Assembly: GCF_008704555.1 (NCBI RefSeq)
Contig: NZ_CP023702.1
Span: 6,742,001-6,806,000, forward strand
DNA: 64,000 nt
Origin: Streptomyces nitrosporeus
GTDB taxonomy: Bacteria; Actinomycetota; Actinomycetes; Streptomycetales; Streptomycetaceae
Direction of reading: 5' to 3'
Of this stretch, positions 43,322-51,327 are shown piece after piece (position 1 is the stretch's first letter; every line of letters begins with the position of its first letter). A program made the position numbers and the translations under genes. The notes under the pieces were generated by a model. The model worked only from the letters and a program-made list of their open reading frames with translations. It was not told where the DNA came from and did not search any database.

Positions 43322-43732
43322 TCAGCCGGTGAGCCTGGGTATTTCGATGGCCGGGCAGCGGTCCATCACCATGTCCAGTCCGGCGGCGCGCGTCCGTTCG
43401 TACGCCGCCTCGTCGAGCACGCCCAGCTGGAACCAGACCGCCTTCGCGCCGGCCGCCACCGCCTCGTCCGCGACGCTGCCCGCGAGCTCGCTGTTGACGA
43501 AGACATCGACCACATCGACCGGGAAGGGGATGTCGGCCAGCGAGGCGTACCCCTGCTCCCCGTGCACCGGCAGGGCCTTCGGGTGCACGGGGACGACCTT
43601 CTTGCCGAAGCGCTGCAGGACCTCCGCGACTCCGTACGCCGCCCGTGAGCGGTTGTCGGACAGGCCGACCACGGCCCAGGTGTCGCCGGTGTCCTGAAGA
43701 ATCCTGCGGATCGTCTCATCGTCTGCGTACAT
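43322..43732 (-). CDS. CoA-binding domain protein (YccU-like)
   Basis: 136 aa CoA_binding_2 domain. TWAVVGLSDNRSRAAYGVAE (about residues 18-37) is the glycine loop, VVPVHPKALPVHGEQGYASL follows, and VWFQLGVLDEAA is the strongly conserved third block. Small stand-alone members bind CoA in a Rossmann fold; a catalytic role is not known. Its start is weakly supported by a CCAGG two bases upstream, and it is divergent from the YigZ gene. Confidence 0.85.
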   Translation of the reverse strand: MYADDETIRRILQDTGDTWAVVGLSDNRSRAAYGVAEVLQRFGKKVVPVHPKALPVHGEQGYASLADIPFPVDVVDVFVNSELAGSVADEAVAAGAKAVWFQLGVLDEAAYERTRAAGLDMVMDRCPAIEIPRLTG

Positions 43733-43828
43733 GCCTGGTCAACGGAGCGCGGCCGCCGACCATTCCCCACGGGAGAGTGAACACGGACGGATGGAAGGTG
43801 ACGGCGGCGGGCGGCATAGGGTGGCGGG

Positions 43829-44455
43829 ATGCAGGAGCAGTACCTGACCGTCGCCCGCGCGGGCGTGCACGAGACCGAGATCAACCGGTCCCGCTTCCTC
43901 TGCGCACTGGCCCCCGCCGCCACCGAGGAGGAGGCGCAGGCCTTCGTCGCGCGCGTCCGCGCGGAACACCCCACCGCCACCCACAACTGCTTCGCGTACG
44001 TGATCGGCGCGGGCGCCTCCGTGCAGAAGGCCAGCGACGACGGGGAACCGGGCGGGACCGCCGGGGTGCCCATGCTGCAGATGCTGCTGCGCCGGGAGGT
44101 GCGGTACGCGGTCGCCGTGGTGACCCGCTACTACGGTGGGATCAAGCTCGGCGCGGGCGGGCTCATCCGCGCCTACGGGGGAGCGGTCGGTGAGGCGCTC
44201 GACGCGCTGGGCACCATCACCCGGCGGCGGTTCAGGCTGGCCACCGTCACGGTGGACCACCAGCGCGCCGGCAAGCTGGAGAACGATCTGCGGGCCACCG
44301 GCCATACCGTGCGCGACGTGCGGTACGCGGAACTGGTGACCTTCGAGATCGGTCTGCCCGATGCCGACGTGGAGGGCTTCAGGGCCTGGCTGGCCGATGC
44401 CACCGCGGGCGCGGCGGTCTTCGAACCGGGCGGGGAGGCGTACGGCGACGCCTGA
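43829..44455 (+). CDS. YigZ/IMPACT-family protein
   Basis: 208 aa. The IMPACT/UPF0029 N-terminal domain includes SRFLCALAPAATEEEAQAFV, HNCFAYVIG and SDDGEPGGTAGVPMLQ, then VVTRYYGGIKLGAGGLIRAY, all hallmarks. A ferredoxin-like DUF1949 domain follows. YigZ in E. coli and relatives is tied to translation or peptide handling, with no settled function. ATG 43829 follows a CATAGG hexamer by about eight bases, so leaderless transcription is possible. Confidence 0.9.
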   Translation: MQEQYLTVARAGVHETEINRSRFLCALAPAATEEEAQAFVARVRAEHPTATHNCFAYVIGAGASVQKASDDGEPGGTAGVPMLQMLLRREVRYAVAVVTRYYGGIKLGAGGLIRAYGGAVGEALDALGTITRRRFRLATVTVDHQRAGKLENDLRATGHTVRDVRYAELVTFEIGLPDADVEGFRAWLADATAGAAVFEPGGEAYGDA

Positions 44456-44662
44456 GGCCCACGCGGCCGCGGCCGGCCCCTGTCCACCGGGCCCGTCCGT
44501 CCCGGTCGGAGCGCCGGTGCGGAACAGGGGGAACGGGACGGCCCCCGGGCCCCGGCGGATATCGTAGGGGCGCCGGACCGCCGTCCCGGTGCACGTGACG
44601 GTCGCCGGTTCGTGCTGGTTCCGGGAGCAGGGTGAGGGGAAAATGCGGGTCGGAGCGTTGCT

Positions 44663-45829
44663 TTGAGGATCCTGCACACCTCCGACTGGCACCTGGGACG
44701 GTCCTTCCACCGGGTCCCCCTGCTCGACGCGCAGGCCGCCTACCTCGACCACCTCGTGGAGACGGTGGCCCGGCGGGAGGCCGACGCGGTCGTCGTCGCC
44801 GGTGACGTGTACGACCGCGCGGTGCCGTCGCTGGCCGCCGTGCGGCTCTTCGACGACGCGCTGCACCGGCTCGCGGCCGCCGGTGTGCCGACCGTGATGA
44901 TCTCCGGCAACCACGACTCTGCCCGCAGGCTCGGCGTCGGCGCCGGACTCATCGCACGGGCCGGGATCCATCTGCGCACCGACCCGGCGGACTGCGCCAT
45001 GCCCGTCGTCCTGCCGGACGCCCACGGGGACGTGGCCTTCTACGGGCTCCCCTACCTGGAGCCCGCGCTGGTCCGGGACACCCTCGGCGCGACCGGGACC
45101 GGACACGAAGCAGTCCTCACCGCGGCCATGGACCGGGTACGGGCCGATCTCGCGGGCCGCCCCGCCGGCACCCGCTCCGTCGTCCTGGCCCACGCGTTCG
45201 TGGCGGGCGGGGAGCCCAGCGACAGCGAACGCGACATCACCGTCGGCGGGGTCGCGGCCGTCCCCGCCGGGGTCTTCGACGGCGTCGACTACGTGGCGCT
45301 CGGGCATCTGCACGGCTGCCAGACGGTCACCGACCGGGTGCGCTACTCCGGCTCGCCGCTCGCCTACTCCTTCTCCGAGCACGTCCACCGCAAGAGCATG
45401 TGGCTCGTCGACCTCGGACCCGCCGGGGAACTCGCGGCCGAGCGCGTCGACTGCCCGGTCCCGCGCCCCCTCGCCCGGCTGCGCGGCCGCCTCGGCACGC
45501 TGCTGGAGGACCCGGCCCTGGAGAAGCACCGGGAGGCGTGGGTCGAGGCCACCCTCACCGACCCCGTCCGGCCCGAGGAGCCGATGGCCCGGCTCACCGC
45601 ACGTTTCCCGCACACCCTCGCCCTGGTCCTCGAACCCGAACGGTCCCCCGAGGACCCCCTCGCCTCCTACGCGCAGCGGCTCGGCGGACGTGACGACCAG
45701 CAGATCGCGGAGGACTTCGTGGCGCACGTGCGCGGCGGAAGCGGCCCCAGCGAACAGGAGCGGACCGTGCTGCGGTCGGCCCTCGACGACGTACGGGTGA
45801 ACGACTCGGTGAACGAGGTGCCCCGTTGA
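44663..45829 (+). CDS. sbcD: Exonuclease subunit SbcD
   Basis: 388 aa Mre11-type nuclease that with SbcC cuts DNA hairpins and double-strand ends. Phosphoesterase motifs: HTSDWHLG (Asp8, His10), VVVAGDVYDR, ISGNHDSARR, VLAHAF and ALGHLHGCQ, in order over residues 5-220. The C-terminal part is the DNA and SbcC-interaction region. The start is TTG 44663, with GGAG seven bases upstream. Its stop overlaps the TTG start of sbcC, giving strict coupling. About 200 bp without a gene precedes it; a TATCGT hexamer near 44561 may be its -10. Confidence 0.93.
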   Translation: MRILHTSDWHLGRSFHRVPLLDAQAAYLDHLVETVARREADAVVVAGDVYDRAVPSLAAVRLFDDALHRLAAAGVPTVMISGNHDSARRLGVGAGLIARAGIHLRTDPADCAMPVVLPDAHGDVAFYGLPYLEPALVRDTLGATGTGHEAVLTAAMDRVRADLAGRPAGTRSVVLAHAFVAGGEPSDSERDITVGGVAAVPAGVFDGVDYVALGHLHGCQTVTDRVRYSGSPLAYSFSEHVHRKSMWLVDLGPAGELAAERVDCPVPRPLARLRGRLGTLLEDPALEKHREAWVEATLTDPVRPEEPMARLTARFPHTLALVLEPERSPEDPLASYAQRLGGRDDQQIAEDFVAHVRGGSGPSEQERTVLRSALDDVRVNDSVNEVPR

Positions 45830-48800
45830 GGCTCCACAAGCTCACCGTCACCGCGTTCGGGCCCTTCGGCACGACCCAGGAGGTCGACTTCGACACGCTG
45901 TCGTCGGCCGGGCTCTTCCTGCTCCACGGGCCGACCGGCGCGGGCAAGACCAGTGTCCTGGACGCCGTCTGCTACGCCCTGTACGGAACGGTGCCCGGCG
46001 CCCGGCAGAGCCCCGGCACCACCCTGCGCAGTGACCACGCACCCGCGGACCTGCCCACCGAGGTGCGCCTGGAGCTGACCGTCGGAGGCCGCCGCCTCGA
46101 CGTGACCCGGCGGCCCGCCCAGCCGCGCCCCAAGAAGAGGGGCGGAGGCTTCACCACGGAGAAGGCGCAGAGCTGGTTGCGCGAACACCGTCCCGAGGAC
46201 GGCTGGCGGGCCCTCAGCCGCTCCCACCAGGAGATAGGGGAGGAGATCTCCCAGCTCATCGGGATGAGCCGGGACCAGTTCTGCCAGGTGGTGCTGCTGC
46301 CGCAGGGGGACTTCGCCCGTTTCCTGCGCGCGGACGCCGAAGCGCGGGGCAAGCTGCTCGGCAGGCTGTTCGACACCCGTAGGTTCGCGGCCGTGGAGGA
46401 GCGGCTCGCCGAACTGCGCCGCGGGGCCGAGGCGCGGGTGAGAGCGGCCGACGAGCAGATCCTCGCCCTGGCCCAGCGCATCGCCCAGGCGGCCGGACCG
46501 GCGGCCGCGGACACCGCGTTCCCCGAGGACCGGGCCGGTGAACCAGGGCTGGCCGAGGGAGTGCTCGCCTGGGCCGCCGTCGCCCGCGCCGGTGCCCGCG
46601 AACGCCTCGGCATCGCCCGCTCGGCACTGGCCGCCGCCCGGACGCGGCACACCTCGGCCCTGCGCGCCCTCGAAGCCGAACGTGAACTGGCCCGGCTCCA
46701 GCAACGCCACGAGGAGACCCGCCGAAGGGCCGCCGGCCTGGAGGAGCGCCGTGCGGAGCGGGACCGCTGCCACCAGCGGCTCGCGCACGCCCGGAAGGCC
46801 GACCTGGTCGCGCCCGCACTCGAACTGCGTGACGCGGCCGAACAGGCCCACCGTGCGGCGGGCGCCGCCCGCGAGCACACCCGGGCCCTCCTTCCCCCCG
46901 GACTGGCCGACGCGGGTGCCGAACAGCTGGCGGTACGGGAACGGGAGCTCAGGGCCCGGCTGGGCACGCTCGACGCGGCCCGCCGGGCCGAGCGCCGCAG
47001 CAAGGAGATCGACACCGAACGCGTCGGTCTCGAACGGCAGTCCAGGGCCGATGACGAACTGATCCGGGAGGCCGACGACTGGCTGGCCGGCTGGGACACC
47101 GTGCGGGCGGAACTGCGCCGCCGCGTCGAGACGGCGCAGGACGCCGCGACCCGTGCGGAGCAGCTCGCCGGGCAGCTCGCCCCCGCGCGCAGAAGGCTGG
47201 AAGCCGCCCGCAGGCGCGACGCACTGACCGGGCAGGTGGAACGCGCCGCGGCGGACCTGACCGCCGCCCGCGAGGACGCCGTACGGGCCCACGAGAACTG
47301 GCTGGGGCTCCGCGAACTGCGGTTGCGGGGCATCGCCGCCGAACTGGCCGCCCGGCTCGTCGACGGTCAGGCGTGCACCGTGTGCGGCTCCGCCGATCAC
47401 CCCGAGCCCGCCCGCGCGGACGAAGGACACGTGGACCGGGCCACCGAGGAGGCGGCGCTTGCCACGCACCGGAGAGCGGACGACGCCCGGGGGGCGGCGG
47501 AACGGACACTGGACGTACTGCGCGAACGCCTGGCCAGGGCACGGGACGAGGTGGCCGAGGCGGGTACCGGGGAAGCCGGGGGCACCGGGGCGGTGAGCGC
47601 GGCCGATCCGGCCGGTACCGGCGGCCGGACAGCGGGCCGGGCGGGGTCCCGTCCGGCCCCGGGAGAACAGCCGGGTGCCGAACGGCCACACGGTGAAGCG
47701 ACGCACGGTGAACAGACACGTGGCGAACAGGCATGCCGCGAACGGGTATGCGACGAACGGGCGGACGGCAGTGGTGCCGCCACGGTGACCGTCCCCGAAC
47801 TCGAGGCCGCCGTCGCACGGCTGACCCGGGAACACGCCGAGGCCCACCGGCTGGCGGCCGGCACGCACACGGCCAGGGAAGCGCTGGCCGCGGCGGAACG
47901 CGAGCACCTGGAGCGGCTGGAGGACCGGCAGCAGGCCGAGCGCCGGGCCGCCGGACGGATCTCGCACCGCGAAGCGCTCGACCGGGAGCAGGGCGCACTG
48001 GAGGACGAGCTGGCGCGGGCCCGAGGAGAATCGGAGTCGGTGGCCGCCCACGCCGCCCTGCTCGAACGGAGGGCCGCGCTGCTCGCCGACGCGGCGGAGG
48101 CGCTGCGCGCCGAACAACGGGCGGCCCGGCAGCGCAAGGAGGCCGACGGGCGGCTTGCCGACGCGGCCTTCCGCGCGGGCTTCGACACCCCGCAGGACGC
48201 CGCCGCGGCGCTCCTGGACAGCGCCGCCCAGCGCGAACTCCAGCGCGAGGCCGACGCCTGGCAGGCTGAGGCGGCCGCCGTCGCGGAACGGCTCGCGGAG
48301 GCGGACGCCGCCGCGGCGGCCGAACAGCCGCCGGCCGCCCCGGACGTCGCGCAAGCCGCGTACGACCTGGCTGAGCGGCGGCTGCGCGAACACATGACCG
48401 CGCTCGCCACCGCCCAGGAGCGCTGCACCGAACTCGACAGGCTCTCTCGCCGTACGACGGACGAGGTGCGCGCGCTGGGGCCGCTGCGCCAGGAACACAC
48501 CCGGGTGGCCCGTCTCGCCGGACTGACCGCGGGAACCTCGGCCGACAACGAACGCAAGATGCGGCTGGAGGCCTATGTGCTGGCCGCCCGCCTCGAACAG
48601 GTGGCCGCCGCGGCGACGGCCCGCCTCCAGCGGATGTCCTCGGGCCGCTACACCCTGGTCCACTCCGACGCGCGGACCGGGAGCCGCCGGGCCGGGCTCG
48701 GCCTGCACGTCGTCGACTCCTGGACGGGCCGCGAACGCGACACGGCGACCCTGTCCGGCGGGGAGACGTTCTTCGCCTCACTGGCCCTGGCGCTCGGCCT

Positions 48801-49059
48801 CGCCGACGTCGTGACGGACGAGACGGGCGGGGTGCGCCTGGACACGCTCTTCATCGACGAGGGCTTCGGCAGCCTGGACGACCAGACCCTGGACGAGGTC
48901 CTCGACGTCCTGGACTCCCTGCGGGAACGCGACCGGAGCGTCGGTATCGTCAGTCACGTCCCCGACCTGCGCCGCCGGATCCCCGCCCAGCTCGAGGTGG
49001 TGAAGGAGCGGGACGGCTCGGTGGTACGCCACCGGGTCGCCGGCCAGGTCAGCGGCTGA
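45826..49059 (+). CDS. sbcC: Exonuclease subunit SbcC
   Basis: 1077 aa SMC/Rad50-like ATPase. Walker A GPTGAGKTS near residue 35, long coiled-coil arms, a zinc hook ACTVCGSADHPEP with Cys517 and Cys520, and C-terminal signature LSGGETFFASLALALGLADVV with Walker B LDTLFIDEGFGSLDD. Around residues 585-645 the descending coiled coil is interrupted by a Gly/Pro-rich, repeat-like insert (GEATHGEQTRGEQACRERV) that breaks heptads, an unusual feature. Start TTG 45826 overlaps the sbcD stop (TTGA). It partners SbcD in hairpin cleavage and repair. Confidence 0.92.
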   Translation: MRLHKLTVTAFGPFGTTQEVDFDTLSSAGLFLLHGPTGAGKTSVLDAVCYALYGTVPGARQSPGTTLRSDHAPADLPTEVRLELTVGGRRLDVTRRPAQPRPKKRGGGFTTEKAQSWLREHRPEDGWRALSRSHQEIGEEISQLIGMSRDQFCQVVLLPQGDFARFLRADAEARGKLLGRLFDTRRFAAVEERLAELRRGAEARVRAADEQILALAQRIAQAAGPAAADTAFPEDRAGEPGLAEGVLAWAAVARAGARERLGIARSALAAARTRHTSALRALEAERELARLQQRHEETRRRAAGLEERRAERDRCHQRLAHARKADLVAPALELRDAAEQAHRAAGAAREHTRALLPPGLADAGAEQLAVRERELRARLGTLDAARRAERRSKEIDTERVGLERQSRADDELIREADDWLAGWDTVRAELRRRVETAQDAATRAEQLAGQLAPARRRLEAARRRDALTGQVERAAADLTAAREDAVRAHENWLGLRELRLRGIAAELAARLVDGQACTVCGSADHPEPARADEGHVDRATEEAALATHRRADDARGAAERTLDVLRERLARARDEVAEAGTGEAGGTGAVSAADPAGTGGRTAGRAGSRPAPGEQPGAERPHGEATHGEQTRGEQACRERVCDERADGSGAATVTVPELEAAVARLTREHAEAHRLAAGTHTAREALAAAEREHLERLEDRQQAERRAAGRISHREALDREQGALEDELARARGESESVAAHAALLERRAALLADAAEALRAEQRAARQRKEADGRLADAAFRAGFDTPQDAAAALLDSAAQRELQREADAWQAEAAAVAERLAEADAAAAAEQPPAAPDVAQAAYDLAERRLREHMTALATAQERCTELDRLSRRTTDEVRALGPLRQEHTRVARLAGLTAGTSADNERKMRLEAYVLAARLEQVAAAATARLQRMSSGRYTLVHSDARTGSRRAGLGLHVVDSWTGRERDTATLSGGETFFASLALALGLADVVTDETGGVRLDTLFIDEGFGSLDDQTLDEVLDVLDSLRERDRSVGIVSHVPDLRRRIPAQLEVVKERDGSVVRHRVAGQVSG

Positions 49060-49495
49060 TCGCACGCCGGGGGAGCGGAGAGCTGTACACCACGCTGGTG
49101 GTCACGGAGCCCAGCCCTCCGATGCGCCCCGTCACCTCCTCCAGATGACGCATCGACCGGGCGGTCACCTTCAGGATGAAGCAGTCGTCCCCGGTCACAT
49201 GGTGCGCCTCGATGATCTCCGGTGTGCTGTCCACCAGATCGTGGAACGGCTTGTAGTTGCCGGTCGGATAGCGCAGCCGCACCAGGGCCAGGATCGGCAG
49301 CCCCAGCCGCTCCGGGTCGACCACCGCGGCGTAACCGCTGATCACCCCTGCCTCCTCCAGCCGGCGCACCCGCTCGGTCACCGCGCTCGGGGACATCGCG
49401 ACGGCGCGCGCCAGTTCCGCGAAAGTGGCACGTCCGTCGCGTTGCAGGACATCCAGGATGCGCCAGTCGGTGGCGTCCGGGGAATAGTCGGTCAT
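49049..49495 (-). CDS. Lrp/AsnC-family transcriptional regulator
   Basis: 148 aa. N-terminal helix-turn-helix DWRILDVLQRDGRATFAELA plus SPSAVTERVRRLEEAGVISG (about residues 9-55). C-terminal RAM/AsnC ligand-binding domain with EIIEAHHVTGDDCFILKV. Such proteins oligomerise as octamers and respond to amino acids. ATG 49495 is preferred over the longer frame to 49576. Divergent from the rhodanese gene across 93 bp, so it probably controls it and itself. Its C-terminus overlaps the end of sbcC by 11 bp tail-to-tail. Confidence 0.88.
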   Translation of the reverse strand: MTDYSPDATDWRILDVLQRDGRATFAELARAVAMSPSAVTERVRRLEEAGVISGYAAVVDPERLGLPILALVRLRYPTGNYKPFHDLVDSTPEIIEAHHVTGDDCFILKVTARSMRHLEEVTGRIGGLGSVTTSVVYSSPLPRRAISR

Positions 49496-49575
49496 GGGAA
49501 CAGACAACAGGGAAAACAGCGCCGGATCAAGCGATGTGGCGTGGATCTCGACTTCCGGGCCGGGTTCGACGGCCA

Positions 49576-49581
49576 TAGATT
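49576..49581 (+). promoter_or_regulatory. -10 hexamer of a probable leaderless rhodanese transcript
   Basis: TAGATT at 49576-49581 is seven bases before the ATG at 49589. The -35 is weak, which fits an activator or Lrp-controlled promoter. Confidence 0.4.
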
Positions 49582-49588
49582 TTCGGCC

Positions 49589-50275
49589 ATGAACTCACAG
49601 CCCCTTGCCGCAGACTCCCAGCCCACTGCCACGGCCCCCCAGCCCTCTGCCACGGACCCCCGGCCCCTTGCCACGGACCCCCGGCTTCTCGCCGTGGACT
49701 CCCCCGCGGCGCAGCCCCCCAGCGAGCGGCCCGTCTCCCCGCGTCCCCTCACCGCGCGGCCTGCCGCCGGCCCGTCTTCGACGCCGTCCGCCGCCACCGG
49801 CCCGTCCACCGCCGGCAACCCGGTGCTGCGTGTCCCCCCGGCTGATCCGGCGGTGGCCGCCGCGTACTTCAGCGCGTCGCTCGCGTTCCACGCCGACGTC
49901 TCCGACGTGGCGGGCGTCCTGGCCGGCGGGGACGAACCCGGGTTCGTCGTCGTGGACTCCCGCTCCACCGCCGCCTGGGAGCAGGGGCACGTCCCCGGCG
50001 CGGTGCACCTGCCGACCGCCCTCGTCGCCGAGCAGGCCGCAGCCCTCCTCGACCCCGCGGTCCCCGTGATCACCTACTGCTGGGGGCCGGGCTGCAACGG
50101 GGCGACCCGCTCGGCGCTCGCCCTCGCCGGACTGGGCTACCAGGTCAAGGAGATGCTCGGCGGCTTCGAGTACTGGGTGCGCGAAGGTTTCGGTTTCGAG
50201 TCGCGGCACGGACGCGAGCGCCGCGTCCCCGACCCGCTCACCGCACCGGAGGACGCCGAGGACTGCGGCTGCTGA
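49589..50275 (+). CDS. Rhodanese-domain protein (sulfurtransferase)
   Basis: 228 aa. The first about 75 residues are a low-complexity Pro/Ala/Ser region built on a PQPLATDP-like repeat. The rhodanese domain spans about 90-220: FVVVDSRSTAAWEQGHVPGAVHLPT, then the active-site Cys in ITYCWGPGCNGATRSALAL. It probably transfers sulfane sulfur in the cytoplasm. Divergent from an Lrp/AsnC regulator, a pairing repeated at 53.1-55.0 kb for a trans-sulfuration enzyme. The ATG lacks a Shine-Dalgarno, in keeping with a leaderless transcript. Confidence 0.85.
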   Translation: MNSQPLAADSQPTATAPQPSATDPRPLATDPRLLAVDSPAAQPPSERPVSPRPLTARPAAGPSSTPSAATGPSTAGNPVLRVPPADPAVAAAYFSASLAFHADVSDVAGVLAGGDEPGFVVVDSRSTAAWEQGHVPGAVHLPTALVAEQAAALLDPAVPVITYCWGPGCNGATRSALALAGLGYQVKEMLGGFEYWVREGFGFESRHGRERRVPDPLTAPEDAEDCGC

Positions 50276-50294
50276 AACCGGTGGCCGGACCCCG

Positions 50295-51164
50295 TCACCG
50301 CGCGGGGAGGGCGGCGAACACGGCGTGCCCGTCCTCCCCGGCGGGCAGGCCGCTGACCTGCCCGTCGCCCACCTCCACCACCCGCCAGACCCCGTCCTCG
50401 CGCAGCGCCAGATCGGTCGTCACCCAGCGGCACCCGAGACGCCGTACGGCCTCGCCCACGGCGTCGAGCGGCGGGGACGGCAGCCGGTCCGGCGTGCCGG
50501 GGTGGGCGGTCACCGCCACCGGCACGCCGTCCACCCACCACACCCGCGCCTCGCCTTCCGCCGCGAAGGGTTCGTACGCGCGCAGGACGAGGCCCCCGGC
50601 CAGGGAGTCCTCCTGCAGTTCGAGGAACCGCGTGACGACGGCGGCGAGCCGGCCGGTGTCGGTGAGCTCCGGCACGAAGCAGGCCTCGTGCCACTCGTGC
50701 GCACGGGACTTCACGAAGTCCTTCACCACGCCCGGCCCCGCCCCCAGTGGCCCGGCGAGCCGGGCCAGTGAGACGGCGTCGGGCGGACCGGCCCCGGGCG
50801 CCAGGCCGCACCACACACTGCGCGGAGTCAGTCCGGCGAACACCGCGTACCAGCCGGGGAGTTCATGGGCGGTGCGATAAGCGGCGGCCCTCGTGGACAG
50901 GGAGCAGCCCCGTGCGGCCAGCGCCCGCTCCAGTTCCCCGTAACGCTCCGCCTGAACCATCCAGCCCCGGTACCAGTACGGCCCCGAGGCCGCGGGCACC
51001 CCGGCGACGGCCGCCTCGGCCTCCCCGGCCGTCAGCGCGTCGTGATCGACCAGGACGACCCGGCCGCCGGCACCGCGGACAGCGGCGGCCTCCCGCGCGA
51101 ACTGCGGGTCGGGGCGGCCCGGCCGCAGAGGGTCGGAGCAGAAGAGGAAGGACGCCGGGGCCAC
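50295..51164 (-). CDS. ATP-grasp-domain protein
   Basis: 289 aa from GTG 51164. The ATP-grasp pattern is visible in GPGVVKDFVKSRAHEWHEAC (ATP-binding Lys region, about residues 143-162), then LVLRAYEPFA and the metal-binding block RWVTTDLALREDGVWRVVEVGDGQVSG near the end. It resembles DUF4343-type ATP-grasp proteins, which ligate carboxylates with amines or thiols. The substrate is unknown. A six-copy 8-bp repeat lies 15 bases upstream of the chosen start; the frame is open through that repeat, so initiation further upstream would make the gene length-sensitive to the repeat. Confidence 0.72.
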   Translation of the reverse strand: MAPASFLFCSDPLRPGRPDPQFAREAAAVRGAGGRVVLVDHDALTAGEAEAAVAGVPAASGPYWYRGWMVQAERYGELERALAARGCSLSTRAAAYRTAHELPGWYAVFAGLTPRSVWCGLAPGAGPPDAVSLARLAGPLGAGPGVVKDFVKSRAHEWHEACFVPELTDTGRLAAVVTRFLELQEDSLAGGLVLRAYEPFAAEGEARVWWVDGVPVAVTAHPGTPDRLPSPPLDAVGEAVRRLGCRWVTTDLALREDGVWRVVEVGDGQVSGLPAGEDGHAVFAALPAR

Positions 51165-51178
51165 GGGACACTCATTCG

Positions 51179-51226
51179 GTGGGCAGGTGGGCAGGTGGGC
51201 AGGTGGGCAGGTGGGCAGGTGGGCAG
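51179..51226. repeat. 8-bp microsatellite GTGGGCAG x 6
   Basis: Six perfect tandem copies of GTGGGCAG (CTGCCCAC on the minus strand). Located 15-62 bases upstream of the ATP-grasp start. Units of 8 bp change frame on gain or loss. Confidence 0.9.
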
Positions 51227-51327
51227 GCGGCGGGCGGCGGGGTGCACCGACCGGACGGGCGGACGCGCCGGACGGGCGTACCGGCCGGGCGGGTGAGGCG
51301 GACACGCGCCCCGCCCCGCCCGGGAGG

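Noticed and set aside
45667..48708. Very long minus-strand open frame opposite sbcC (about 1000 codons)
   Set aside because: Low-complexity Gly/Arg/Pro-rich translation with no motifs. It is a GC-rich shadow of sbcC, as are similar long antisense frames at 1022-2818 and 21668-24079.
51179..51305. Longer ATP-grasp protein starting at ATG 51305 through the 8-bp repeat
   Set aside because: The N-terminal extension would be Pro/Ala/His repeat text unlike the family, and the family start fits GTG 51164. Kept only as a phase-variation idea.
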